From positions 1-35,708 of the forward strand of contig JAPKFY010000048.1 of NCBI GenBank assembly GCA_026646335.1: DNA of 35,708 nucleotides, read 5' to 3'. Below the pieces are notes generated by a model. It saw nothing but the letters and a program-made list of their open reading frames with translations, was not told where the DNA came from and searched no databases. Made by a program: the position numbers and the translations under genes. This stretch comes from Aequorivita sp. GTDB taxonomy: Bacteria > Bacteroidota > Bacteroidia > Flavobacteriales > Flavobacteriaceae. Positions 14,974 through 23,213 of the stretch are shown piece after piece; position 1 is the first letter of the stretch; the number at the start of each line of letters is the position of its first letter.

Positions 14974-16338
14974 ATGACAAAAGGAAGAAAAAGCAGAAAA
15001 AAAGGATTCAGCCGAAATTTGACCGACAATGCGTTAACGCGTTATATTACTTTTTCTGCCCTCTATATTGCTCAAGGGATACCAGAAGGCATTACCTTTT
15101 TTGCTATCCCGGCCTGGTTGGCGATGAACGGCAAATCGCCATTGGAAATAGCGGCATTTGTTGGTGTTATCGGTATTCCCTGGAGTTTCAAAATCTTGAT
15201 TGCCCCCTTGATGGACCGTTTCACAATCTTGGCAATGGGCCGAAAGCGGCCGTGGGTAATTTTTGGACAACTAGGTTTGATAGTCAGCTTTTTGAGCATT
15301 GGATTGGTTCACGACCCATTAAACAATCTTTCTGCATTGATGGTCGCAGGGTTTTTCATCAGTCTTTTTGGCGCCTTCCAAGATGTGGCGACAGATGGAA
15401 TGGCGGTGGACGTGATCCCAGCCAACGAACAAGCCAGGGCCAATGGTCTGATGTGGGGCACCAAAACAATCGGTATTTCAGCGTCTTTGGTCATTGGCAC
15501 TTGGCTTATCAATACCGTTGGTTTTTCCATTGCTGTTTCCTCATTGTCCATTGCAGTGGCAACCATCATGTTTTTTCCTATTTATTTTAGGGAACGGCCG
15601 GGCGAAAAATCAATGCCTTGGACAGCGGGCGCCGTATCGCCGGATTCCAAACAAACACAATTGCGGAGCTGGAGACATATTTTTAAATGTCTTTATAAGG
15701 TGGTAAGCCTAAAATCCAGTATCGTTTTTGGTATTGGATGTTTTGCTGTAGGGATAATGTTTGGACTTATCGATACACTTCTGCCCATATTTACCATTCA
15801 GGAATTGGGCTGGACAAACACCTCCTTTTCCCAAGTTTTCTCCATGACCACGGTGGTAGGTGGAATATTGGGAATGGTTGTAGGTGGTTATTTGGTAGAT
15901 TTTTTTGGAAAATTAAAAATGCTGACACTATATCTCGGCATCTTGACCGTCCTGATAACGGTCTTTGCCTTTTTGCCCAATTTATGGGGCCATAATATCA
16001 TTATTTACATTTTTATACTGAGCTACTATACCCTCTACACTTTTTTGTGCATTGCGGTATTTGCATCTGCTATGCATCTATGCTGGAAGACAGTGGCAGC
16101 AACACAATTTACACTTTACATGGCATTGAGCAATATGGGGAGGGCATCCGGTTCGGCCTTATTGGGCGTGCTGAAAACAAATTTCAGTTGGGAATGGGTA
16201 TTTCTTTTTATTGCCCTTATGCCATTGCTGATGGCCATCATTATACAATTTATAAATTTCAAAAAACACAGACATACGGTGGAGAGCTTTGTTGTTTTAA
16301 AACAAACCTTAGTAGCACCGCCAGTACTTAAAGACTAA
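14974..16338 (+). CDS. MFS transporter, AmpG/PAT-like
   Basis: A 454-residue inner-membrane protein with about 12 predicted helices and a central cytoplasmic loop (around 205-235). FSALYIAQGIPEGITFFAIPAW, IPWSFKILIAPLMDR and FQDVATDGMAVD are signature-like segments of the AmpG/PAT branch, whose best-known member imports muropeptides. Related flavobacterial proteins are simply annotated as MFS. The substrate here is not known; the context suggests import or export of the compound handled by the cluster. It starts with a basic N-terminus (MTKGRKSRKKG) and is followed after 4 bases by the S33 peptidase gene, so these two are tightly coupled. Confidence 0.85.
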   Translation: MTKGRKSRKKGFSRNLTDNALTRYITFSALYIAQGIPEGITFFAIPAWLAMNGKSPLEIAAFVGVIGIPWSFKILIAPLMDRFTILAMGRKRPWVIFGQLGLIVSFLSIGLVHDPLNNLSALMVAGFFISLFGAFQDVATDGMAVDVIPANEQARANGLMWGTKTIGISASLVIGTWLINTVGFSIAVSSLSIAVATIMFFPIYFRERPGEKSMPWTAGAVSPDSKQTQLRSWRHIFKCLYKVVSLKSSIVFGIGCFAVGIMFGLIDTLLPIFTIQELGWTNTSFSQVFSMTTVVGGILGMVVGGYLVDFFGKLKMLTLYLGILTVLITVFAFLPNLWGHNIIIYIFILSYYTLYTFLCIAVFASAMHLCWKTVAATQFTLYMALSNMGRASGSALLGVLKTNFSWEWVFLFIALMPLLMAIIIQFINFKKHRHTVESFVVLKQTLVAPPVLKD

Positions 16339-16342
16339 TATT

Positions 16343-17401
16343 ATGAAAAAAACACTTATCACTTTCGCAATTGCAGCATGTTTTTTGGCCAGCTGTAAAA
16401 ACAATGCTGACAAATCAAAACCGAATACTGAAGAAATGCCTACTTCAAATTATTTTGATTATTCCAACAGCGATGACCAAATTACGGGCGGTATTAAAAT
16501 GATTCCTATTACCACCCCAAAAGGTACTTTTAATGTGTGGACGAAACGCATGGGCAACAACCCAAAAATGAAGGTTCTACTGCTTCACGGCGGTCCGGGC
16601 GGTACACACGAATTTTTTGAGAATTTTGACGGGTACCTTCCAAATGAAGAAATTGAATACATCTACTACGATCAACTGGACAGTTATTACAGCGATAAAC
16701 CAAACGATTCCACCCTATGGACAACTGAACATTTTGTGGAAGAAGTAGAACAAGTTCGCAAAGCATTAAATCTTGACAAAGACAATTTCTACCTACTAGG
16801 CCAATCGTGGGGCGGAATTCTCGCAATGGAATATGCATTGAAATATCAAGACAATCTGAAGGGCTTAATCATTTCAAATATGATGGCAAGCGCCCCAGAA
16901 TATCAAAAATATGCTGATGAAGTTTTGGGCCCACAACTTCCGCCAGAGATTTATAAAGAAATTATGGATATGGAAGCCAAAGAAGATTTTTCAAATCCAA
17001 GATATGCCGAGTTGGTTATGAACCATTATTACACAGAACACATCCTGAGAAAACCTATGGCCGAATGGCCTGAGTTTATCAATCGCGCCTTTTCGCACCT
17101 CAACCCAGCTATTTACATCTATATGCAAGGTCACAGCGAATTTGGAATGACGGGTAATGCAACTTTAAAGAATTGGGATGTTTCAAAAAGATTAAATGAA
17201 ATAAAAACGCCAACACTAATGATTGGAGGAAAATATGACACCATGGATCCAAAATATATGGAATGGATGAGTACCGAAGTTCAAAAAGGAAGAAGTCTCA
17301 CCGTGAATTCTGGGCACGTTTCCCAATATGATGATCCAGAAACTTATTTTACGGGATTGATAAAATTTATTAAAGATGTAGATAATGGAGAATTCAAATA
17401 A
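16343..17401 (+). CDS. Proline iminopeptidase-like S33 hydrolase lipoprotein
   Basis: A 352-residue lipoprotein with signal peptide and C18 lipobox (FLASC). The alpha/beta-hydrolase core has the oxyanion motif HGGPGG (82-87), nucleophile S155 in GQSWGG, acid D299 in KYDTMDP and H325 in NSGHVSQYD. This is the proline-iminopeptidase (S33) pattern, giving removal of N-terminal proline or hydrolysis of amide/ester bonds. A membrane-anchored periplasmic form is typical for Bacteroidota. It starts 4 bases after the MFS gene, suggesting that a product released by this hydrolase is what the transporter moves; that is inference. Confidence 0.88.
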   Translation: MKKTLITFAIAACFLASCKNNADKSKPNTEEMPTSNYFDYSNSDDQITGGIKMIPITTPKGTFNVWTKRMGNNPKMKVLLLHGGPGGTHEFFENFDGYLPNEEIEYIYYDQLDSYYSDKPNDSTLWTTEHFVEEVEQVRKALNLDKDNFYLLGQSWGGILAMEYALKYQDNLKGLIISNMMASAPEYQKYADEVLGPQLPPEIYKEIMDMEAKEDFSNPRYAELVMNHYYTEHILRKPMAEWPEFINRAFSHLNPAIYIYMQGHSEFGMTGNATLKNWDVSKRLNEIKTPTLMIGGKYDTMDPKYMEWMSTEVQKGRSLTVNSGHVSQYDDPETYFTGLIKFIKDVDNGEFK

Positions 17402-17418
17402 GGCATAAAAAAAAGAAA

Positions 17419-17469
17419 CACAGAGGCACAGAGGCACAGAGGATTCTTTGTGAGCGCTGTGCCTCTGTG
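17419..17469. repeat. CACAGAGG direct repeats in an inverted-repeat element
   Basis: Three consecutive copies of CACAGAGG (17419-17442) are followed by CTGTGCCTCTGTG (17457-17469), the reverse complement of CACAGAGGCACAG present in the first arm. The element is flanked by A-runs on both sides (17407-17414 and 17472-17478). CACAGAG-rich palindromes are scattered in many bacterial genomes. On the minus strand it would look like a terminator with a T-run, but no minus gene lies nearby. It therefore reads as a small dispersed repeat inserted between the peptidase and permease genes. Confidence 0.6.
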
Positions 17470-17492
17470 GTAAAAAAATCAACTAACAACAA

Positions 17493-18794
17493 ATGACCCC
17501 AAAAGACGAAGGATTAATTAGAACCATTGGCGTTTTCGGCCTTTCGGCGAATATCATCAACATTATTATTGGCTCTGGTATTTTTGTGTTGCCTGCCATT
17601 ATCGCTGGAATCATGGGTGCTTCCAGTATTTTTGCATATCTGTTCTGCGGAATTTTGATTGCCCTCATCACCCTTTGTTTTGCAGAAGCTGGTAGCAAAG
17701 TGACCAATACTGGCGGGGCTTACACCTATATTGAAACCGCTTTTGGCGATTATGCCGGCTTCATTGCTGGTGTTTTTGCCGTTGTGAGCGCCTTCCTTTC
17801 AGACGCTGCCGTTTCCAATGCGTTAGTAAATGTTTTGGCATCGGTCTATCCAGCTTTTGGAACCGGCTGGATGCGTTTGTGTTTTTTATTCATCATCTTT
17901 TCTGGGTTGGCTTTTATCAATGTTTTAGGTATAAAACAAGGCATGCAGTTTGTAAAATTGAATACTGTGCTAAAACTAGTGCCTTTGCTGTTATTGGTCT
18001 TTTTTGGTTGGAAGAACGTTTCAACTTTTAACTTGCACATCGAAACCTTACCAAGTCTAAAAGATTTAGGACAAACCTCCTTGATTCTATTTTTTGCATT
18101 TGTTGGAGTAGAAACAGGATTGATTGTGGGTGGCGAGATAACCAATCCCAAACGCACCGTTCCACGGGCTATATTCATTAGCATTACTACTGTGGTAGTT
18201 TTGTATGTTCTTGTCCAAATGGTATCCCAAGGCGTTTTGGGAAATGATTTGGTCAGTTTCAAGGCCGCTCCACTTGCCGAAACCGCCAAAGTTGTCTTTG
18301 GACCCGTTGGCTATATTGTTTTGATTGTAGGCGCGAGCATTTCTATGCTCGGCTTTTTAAGTGGTGAGGTATTAAACGTTCCGCGCATATTATATGCGCT
18401 TGCACGCGATAAAGTTATTCCCATAAAAGCATTGACCAAAATCCATAAAAAATATGCCACACCTTACATTGCCATAATAGTTTATGCTTTGGGAGGTTTT
18501 ATCGTTGCAGCCACAGCTTCTTTTGAACAATTGGTAGTGATTGCCACAAGTTCCATTCTTATCCTTTATTTTGGAGTGGCGCTTTCCGTGATAAAGCTTC
18601 GCCGAACCCATAAAACGGAAAAAAAGGAATTCAAAATTCCTGGAGGCTGGACTGTGCCTATTTTGTCTATGTGCATCATTCTGTATTTTCTCTCAAACCT
18701 TTCCAAAAATGAAATGATTGGCACAGGAATATTTATAGGTGTATTAACGCTTATATTTTTCGCTATTAAGTTTTTAAAAAAGAAAGCTGTATGA
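17493..18794 (+). CDS. APC-family amino acid permease
   Basis: A 433-residue inner-membrane transporter with about 12 predicted helices. The start of helix 1 has the APC signature IINIIIGSGIFVLPA, and FFAFVGVETGLIVGGEITNPKRTVPRAI is the typical helix 6-7 region. Substrates are amino acids or polyamines; which one cannot be told. ATG at 17493 follows the CACAGAGG element by 23 bases. Its TGA stop overlaps the ATG of the small 18791 stub. There is no matching enzyme next to it; the S33 peptidase upstream could supply amino acids. Confidence 0.9.
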   Translation: MTPKDEGLIRTIGVFGLSANIINIIIGSGIFVLPAIIAGIMGASSIFAYLFCGILIALITLCFAEAGSKVTNTGGAYTYIETAFGDYAGFIAGVFAVVSAFLSDAAVSNALVNVLASVYPAFGTGWMRLCFLFIIFSGLAFINVLGIKQGMQFVKLNTVLKLVPLLLLVFFGWKNVSTFNLHIETLPSLKDLGQTSLILFFAFVGVETGLIVGGEITNPKRTVPRAIFISITTVVVLYVLVQMVSQGVLGNDLVSFKAAPLAETAKVVFGPVGYIVLIVGASISMLGFLSGEVLNVPRILYALARDKVIPIKALTKIHKKYATPYIAIIVYALGGFIVAATASFEQLVVIATSSILILYFGVALSVIKLRRTHKTEKKEFKIPGGWTVPILSMCIILYFLSNLSKNEMIGTGIFIGVLTLIFFAIKFLKKKAV

Positions 18795-18862
18795 TAAAAC
18801 TCTTTAGAAAAATTCATGGAACGCTTTCAAGATATGGACGTAAACCAATAACTACACTTTAA
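18791..18862 (+). pseudogene. 23-codon stub resembling the N-terminus of DUF6090-type proteins
   Basis: ATG 18791 overlaps the permease stop and reads MIKLFRKIHGTLSRYGRK before a TAA at 18860-18862. Many Bacteroidota carry DUF6090 membrane proteins that start MIKFFRKIR and continue with a membrane helix; only the first residues match here and no helix follows. It may be a remnant of such a gene or a chance short frame. Confidence 0.3.
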
Positions 18863-19132
18863 AAAGGGCGGCTTTTGAAAACCATGGTTCATTTGGCAAA
18901 ATTGAGTTGATCAACAATCACAAATTGCTAAATATGTACACCTAAATATCCATAAGCATCTTTTATCTGAAAACGAATTTCCCTTAAAAATTAACAATGG
19001 CAATAGGAGCAGCTTTCTGAGTTAATTTATTAACTTTAACAATCTCCCCACAAAAAGCTATATTCCCAAAAAAACCAAAATAAACAATGTCCATATTGAA
19101 AAGTTTTAAAATCGATTTCTAAAAAAAATATT
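18863..19132. other. Non-coding gap, nothing recognised
   Basis: With the preceding stub this makes a 338-base stretch without a normal gene. It is AT-rich, has no long frame, no tRNA-like cloverleaf, no strong hairpin with T-run and no clear TAnnTTTG promoter. It may be decayed coding sequence. Confidence 0.5.
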
Positions 19133-19696
19133 ATGGAAGAACAAGAAGAACAACCAACCCAAATTCCAATTTTAAAAAACAAACATACGGACGATCTTGT
19201 GGACCATTATTGGGGCAGCATTAATTATGTAGCCGGCTTGATTAAGGCTTCCGAACTGAAAGCTGGACTTATTCTTTCCTTTTATGGAATCTTATTGAAT
19301 TTTATTTATCAAGGTGTGACAATGGCGGTAAAAAATGTGCCAAATGAAATGATATTGTACATTCTTTTAGGGCTTTGGCTTTGTAGTACTGTGGCGTCCA
19401 TTTATTTTGCGATTCGCTGTTTTATTCCTAGAATCGAGGCAAAATATGACAAAAACATATTCTTCTTCCGAGACGTAATTTCAAAATTTGGGACCATTAA
19501 TGAATTCTCCAAAACCTTCCACCAAATAAGTAAAGATGAAGATCAACTTTTTGACCATTTGGGACAACAAGTGTTTATCATTTCAAAAATTGCGACAATA
19601 AAGTTTAAAAATGTGCAGCGGTCGCTTAAATTTTTGGCATTGGGTTTGGTTTTAGTGCTGATTACTATTATTTATTATGTGATTACTACCCTATAA
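19133..19696 (+). CDS. Pycsar-effector-like membrane protein (DUF5706), orphan
   Basis: A 187-residue protein with three predicted membrane helices at about 46-64, 75-96 and 165-186 and a soluble middle part. The first helix region SINYVAGLIKASELKAGLILSFYGILLNFIY matches the pattern of DUF5706/PycTM proteins, the membrane effectors of cyclic-pyrimidine (Pycsar) anti-phage systems, which carry a D/E-x-K-A-G-x-x-L motif at the same place. In Pycsar, cCMP or cUMP made by a uridylate/cytidylate cyclase activates the effector to damage the membrane. No cyclase gene is adjacent, so function as a defence effector is uncertain. Orphan copies are frequent in flavobacteria. Confidence 0.65.
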   Translation: MEEQEEQPTQIPILKNKHTDDLVDHYWGSINYVAGLIKASELKAGLILSFYGILLNFIYQGVTMAVKNVPNEMILYILLGLWLCSTVASIYFAIRCFIPRIEAKYDKNIFFFRDVISKFGTINEFSKTFHQISKDEDQLFDHLGQQVFIISKIATIKFKNVQRSLKFLALGLVLVLITIIYYVITTL

Positions 19697-19802
19697 AAAT
19701 ACCAATCAAATCGCTTAAACGGCAAATAGCAAAAATCTAAAATGGTTCAAATTAAAGTTGGACAGAAATCGTTACCTTTAAAAAATCTATACACTGTTTG
19801 TT

Positions 19803-21255
19803 ATGAGACTTTTAGCTCCTTTTCTTTTATTGTTTTTTATAATTTCTTGCAAGCAGCAGGAAACGAAAAAAAATTATCTGGGTGTTGTAAATATTACAAT
19901 CACTGGAAAGAAAAGTGCCCAGCCCCACTTTGAAAAAGGATTATTGCTTTTGCATTCCTTTGAGTATGAAGATGCTCGAGACGCTTTTCAAGAAGCACAA
20001 AAGAAAGACCCAAAAATGCCCATGGCCTATTGGGGGGAGGCAATGACCTATAACCACAGCTTGTGGCACGAACAGGATTATGAGGCCGCAACAGCGGTCT
20101 TAGCAAAGCTTGACAGCCTTGATCTAGAGAAAAATACAACCAAAATTGAACAGGATTTAATTGAATCTGTACATATACTCTATCAGCCGAAAACAGAAAA
20201 AAAGCAACGGGACCTTGCGTATGCAAATTTTATGGAGGGCTTGCACCAAAAATATCCTTCCAATCAGGAAGTAGCCGCATTTTATGCTCTATCTTTATTG
20301 GGTTCAGTGCCTGAAGGAAGGGATGATATTCTTTACGGCAAAGGAGCAAAAATTGCAAAGGGGATTTTAAAGGAAAACCCAAACCACCCAGGTGCGCTGC
20401 ATTATCTTATTCATTCCTATGACGATCCTAATCATGCATCGCTTGCCTTGAATGCCGCCTATGCCTATTCAAATGTAGCGCCAGATGCTAGCCATGCACT
20501 GCATATGCCTTCCCATATATATGTTGCAATGGGCATGTGGGACAATGTTATTTCTTCCAATATTGCTTCCTACCAAGCGAGTATTAATAGAATGGAACAG
20601 AAAAACCTTGACAACGATGCCCGTGGATATCACGCTTTTCATTGGCTGGAATACGGTTATCTCCAAAAAGGAAATTACGAAGAAGCAAGAAAAATGGTAC
20701 TCAGCATGAAAAAATATGCAACCGAAAAACCATCAAAAAAGGCAAGGGTACATTTAGTGTTTTTAAAGGGAACCTATTTAGCTGAAACGGATGATTGGAA
20801 GGGAGATATTTCGAACATCCCAGTAGATATAACAGATTTGAACATTTCCGTCCGTTCACAATATCATTTTATGGAAGGGATGAAAGCATATAAAGAAGGT
20901 AATCCACAAAAGCTAGACAGTGTCCTCAATATAATGGATCAGGACATTAGGCGGGAAACTTTCGTCGTTAATGAAGGGAGCTCGAAGCTCTGTTCAAGTG
21001 TTAACCGCGATGAAGCACAATAACATTGTACTAGCTGAAGAATATTTTATAAAATCCATTGATATTGAAAATAGTATCAGTTATAGTTACGGGCCACCTT
21101 CTATCCAGAAACCTACTCATGAACTTTATGCGGACTGGCTGCTTTCCCAAAAAAGAACTGAAGAGGCTGGCCAACAGTATACACTTGCCCAAAAAATTGG
21201 ACCAAGCAGACTGCGTGTTTTGGAGGGTATTGAAAAAACACAACAGGTATTATAA
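19803..21255 (+). pseudogene. TPR lipoprotein, frameshifted
   Basis: ATG 19803 starts a lipoprotein (lipobox FIISC, C16) with TPR-like helices, for example HSFEYEDARDAFQEAQKKDPKMPMAYWGEA and later HYLIHSYDDPNHASLALNAAYAYSNVAPDASHALHMPSH. The frame stops at 21023 after a nonsense tail (SSKLCSSVNRDEAQ). The downstream frame continues sensibly to 21255 with YGPPSIQKPTHELYADWLL and a last TPR helix. Removing one G from GGG at 20976-20978 joins both parts as NEGARSSVQVL, giving about 483 residues. It is therefore either a one-base insertion mutation or a sequencing error. Such proteins are probably periplasmic scaffolds; no reaction is known. Confidence 0.8.
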
Positions 21256-21301
21256 ATCTCCAAACTAAATAAACAACTGAATAATATTTTGAATTTACAC
21301 A

Positions 21302-21332
21302 TTGCGGGCAAAACTGCTTTTCCCTACCTTTA
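21302..21332 (+). promoter_or_regulatory. Candidate promoter for the carbonic anhydrase gene
   Basis: TTG (21302-21304) and TACCTTTA (21325-21332) are 20 bases apart, close to the Bacteroidota housekeeping layout of TTG, about 19-20 bases, TAnnTTTG (one mismatch in the last base). It lies 26 bases before the ATG at 21359. Confidence 0.45.
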
Positions 21333-21358
21333 AATCCTGAAAAAACACTTCAAAAAAT

Positions 21359-21985
21359 ATGAATATCGAGCAAATTTTCAAAAACAACGAAATTTGGGTA
21401 AACAGTAAATTGGGAGTTGATCCCGAGTATTTCAAAAATCTTGCCAACGGGCAGAACCCAGATATTCTCTATATTGGTTGTAGCGACAGCCGTGTAACTG
21501 CAGAAGAAATTATGGGGGCCAAACCTGGCGAAGCCTTTATATTGCGCAATATTGCCAATATGGTTTCCAATCTGGATCTCAGCGCAATGAGCGTTATTAA
21601 TTATTCAGTAAATATTTTAAAAGTAAACCATATCGTTATCTGTGGCCATTACGGATGTGGCGGTGTAAAAGCTGCAATGCAATCAAAGGATTTGGGTATT
21701 TTGAACCCCTGGCTGCGAAACATTCGGGATGTGTACCGCTTGCACCGTGACGAATTGAACTCTATTGACAACGAAGAAAAAAAATACCGTCGCTTAGTGG
21801 AATTAAACGTGCAGGAACAGTGCGTAAATGTAATAAAAACAGCCGATGTACAGCTTGCTGCCAGAAATAGAAACCTCAACGTTCATGGCTGGGTAATGGA
21901 TATGGAAACAGGAAAATTGATCGATTTAAAAATTGATTTTGATAAAGTGCTGAAAGGGATTATGGAGATTTATCACTTAGACTAA
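21359..21985 (+). CDS. Beta-class carbonic anhydrase
   Basis: A 208-residue cytoplasmic enzyme converting CO2 and water to bicarbonate and a proton. Zinc ligands are C41, H97 and C100 (GHYGCGG), with the D43-R45 dyad of CSDSR. ILRNIANMV and the C-terminal VHGWVMDMETGKLIDL are standard for the family, and length is normal. It has its own promoter candidate and a strong terminator, so it is probably a single-gene unit. No bicarbonate transporter is adjacent. Confidence 0.96.
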   Translation: MNIEQIFKNNEIWVNSKLGVDPEYFKNLANGQNPDILYIGCSDSRVTAEEIMGAKPGEAFILRNIANMVSNLDLSAMSVINYSVNILKVNHIVICGHYGCGGVKAAMQSKDLGILNPWLRNIRDVYRLHRDELNSIDNEEKKYRRLVELNVQEQCVNVIKTADVQLAARNRNLNVHGWVMDMETGKLIDLKIDFDKVLKGIMEIYHLD

Positions 21986-22006
21986 TCCAAAAAAAAATCT
22001 AAATAA

Positions 22007-22040
22007 AAATGCCGCTTTCCTGAATTGGAAAGCGGCATTT
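22007..22040. terminator. Bidirectional terminator between carbonic anhydrase and FAS1 genes
   Basis: A perfect 14-bp stem pairs 22007-22020 (AAATGCCGCTTTCC) with 22027-22040 (GGAAAGCGGCATTT) around a 6-base loop. A-rich sequence on the left and T residues on the right allow it to work in both directions between two converging genes. Confidence 0.85.
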
Positions 22041-22057
22041 CACTTAAAAAGCACCTG

Positions 22058-23014
22058 TTACAATTGGGGAAGAAGCACTTTATCTATAGCGTGAACAACA
22101 CCGTTTGATGCTTGAACATTCACAACTATTATATTACTAACTCTTCCATTTGGATCTGTAAGGGTAGCGTTTGAAGCATCAACAACTAAGTTTGCTCCAA
22201 GTGTTGTTACCGTTCCATCTACCAAATCTTCAGCACGAACATTAGCACCGGCAATAACGTGGGTATTTAATGTTGCGGTTAGTACAGTTCCATCAATATC
22301 ACCTAATCCACTCGCGCCAAGCTCAGCCAGCAGGGACACAAAAGCATCATTGGTTGGAGCGAATACTGTAAATGGCGCAGGGCTAGTTCCTGCAGGAGTT
22401 GATAGTACAGCCACATAATCAGGCTGATCGGCACGAGTCAAAGCCGATACCAGAATGTTGAAAGTTGGATCTGCTACTGCAAAGGTAACTACTGTTGGCA
22501 AGCCAATCACCGCATTAACAGCGTGAATAACTCCATTGTCAACAGCTATATCTGCCGTTGTTACAGCGGAAACTCCATTCAAATTTACACCTGAGGAAGT
22601 ATTAACATACATACTCAAGTTTTTTCCTGAAGTTGATTCAGTTGCTAAAGAGTTAATGTAGCCAGTGCTCAAATCAGCCGCCATTACTTTACCACTTACA
22701 ACGTGGTTTAACAATACATTTGTAAGCAAACTAGTTGGAACATCATCTAAAGAGGCAAATCCATTTGCAGTTAAAAATGCAGCAAAAGCAGCATTGTTTG
22801 GTGCAAAAACAGTATAATCTCCTTGTCCCGCAAGCGTTGCAGTAAGACCAGCTTTATCTAATGCTGCTTCCAAAGAAGAGTAATCGTCATTTGAAGCTAC
22901 AAAATCCGCGATTGTGTTTGTTGGAGGAGTTTGATTGTTGTCGTCGTCATCACTACAAGAGGTAATTCCCAAAGCAATAAAAACGATTAAAGAAATTTTC
23001 AATAAATTTTTCAT
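22058..23014 (-). CDS. Lipoprotein with two fasciclin (FAS1) domains
   Basis: A 318-residue lipoprotein: signal peptide with lipobox GITSC (C20), an acidic SDDDDN spacer, then two FAS1 domains at about 36-168 and 180-318. Each has the paired FAS1 motifs: YTVFAPNNAAFAAF with NHVVSGKV and GVIHAVNAVI in the first; FTVFAPTNDAFVSL with THVIAGANV and GVVHAIDKVL in the second. FAS1 domains mediate adhesion or protein-protein contacts. The SDDDD after the cysteine resembles the lipoprotein export signal for surface display in Bacteroidota, so it may be surface-exposed. A consensus promoter lies at 23060-23089. Confidence 0.93.
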   Translation of the reverse strand: MKNLLKISLIVFIALGITSCSDDDDNNQTPPTNTIADFVASNDDYSSLEAALDKAGLTATLAGQGDYTVFAPNNAAFAAFLTANGFASLDDVPTSLLTNVLLNHVVSGKVMAADLSTGYINSLATESTSGKNLSMYVNTSSGVNLNGVSAVTTADIAVDNGVIHAVNAVIGLPTVVTFAVADPTFNILVSALTRADQPDYVAVLSTPAGTSPAPFTVFAPTNDAFVSLLAELGASGLGDIDGTVLTATLNTHVIAGANVRAEDLVDGTVTTLGANLVVDASNATLTDPNGRVSNIIVVNVQASNGVVHAIDKVLLPQL

Positions 23015-23059
23015 GATTTTTAGAGATTAATTGTTTAATGTTTTTAATTAAAGTTTAAA

Positions 23060-23089
23060 CAAAACTATTAAAGTGCTTTGCTCTTCAAA
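23060..23089 (-). promoter_or_regulatory. Consensus Bacteroidota promoter for the FAS1 lipoprotein
   Basis: On the minus strand TTTG (23089-23086) is followed after 18 bases by TAGTTTTG (23067-23060), a full match to TTTG / TAnnTTTG. The transcript would begin roughly 40 bases before the ATG at 23014. Confidence 0.65.
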
Positions 23090-23213
23090 AGAACTTTAAC
23101 TTTTGTTTATGCTTTACTCTTAAAGATTAAACAACATTTGAAAAAAATAAATTTATAATCTGAATACAAAACTTATCTTTAGAACAAATTTTAACCATCT
23201 TTCAAATTAAATT

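Noticed and set aside
14871-15590. 239-codon frame overlapping the start of the MFS gene
   Set aside because: It is the shifted reading of the MFS gene; its product is a low-complexity, cysteine/tryptophan-rich string with no domain.
4768-17401. A complete polyketide or non-ribosomal peptide gene cluster
   Set aside because: No ketosynthase, acyl carrier protein, adenylation domain or terpene synthase is present anywhere in the window.
17846-18289. Minus-strand 147-codon frame in the permease
   Set aside because: It mirrors membrane helices and has no start context or domain.
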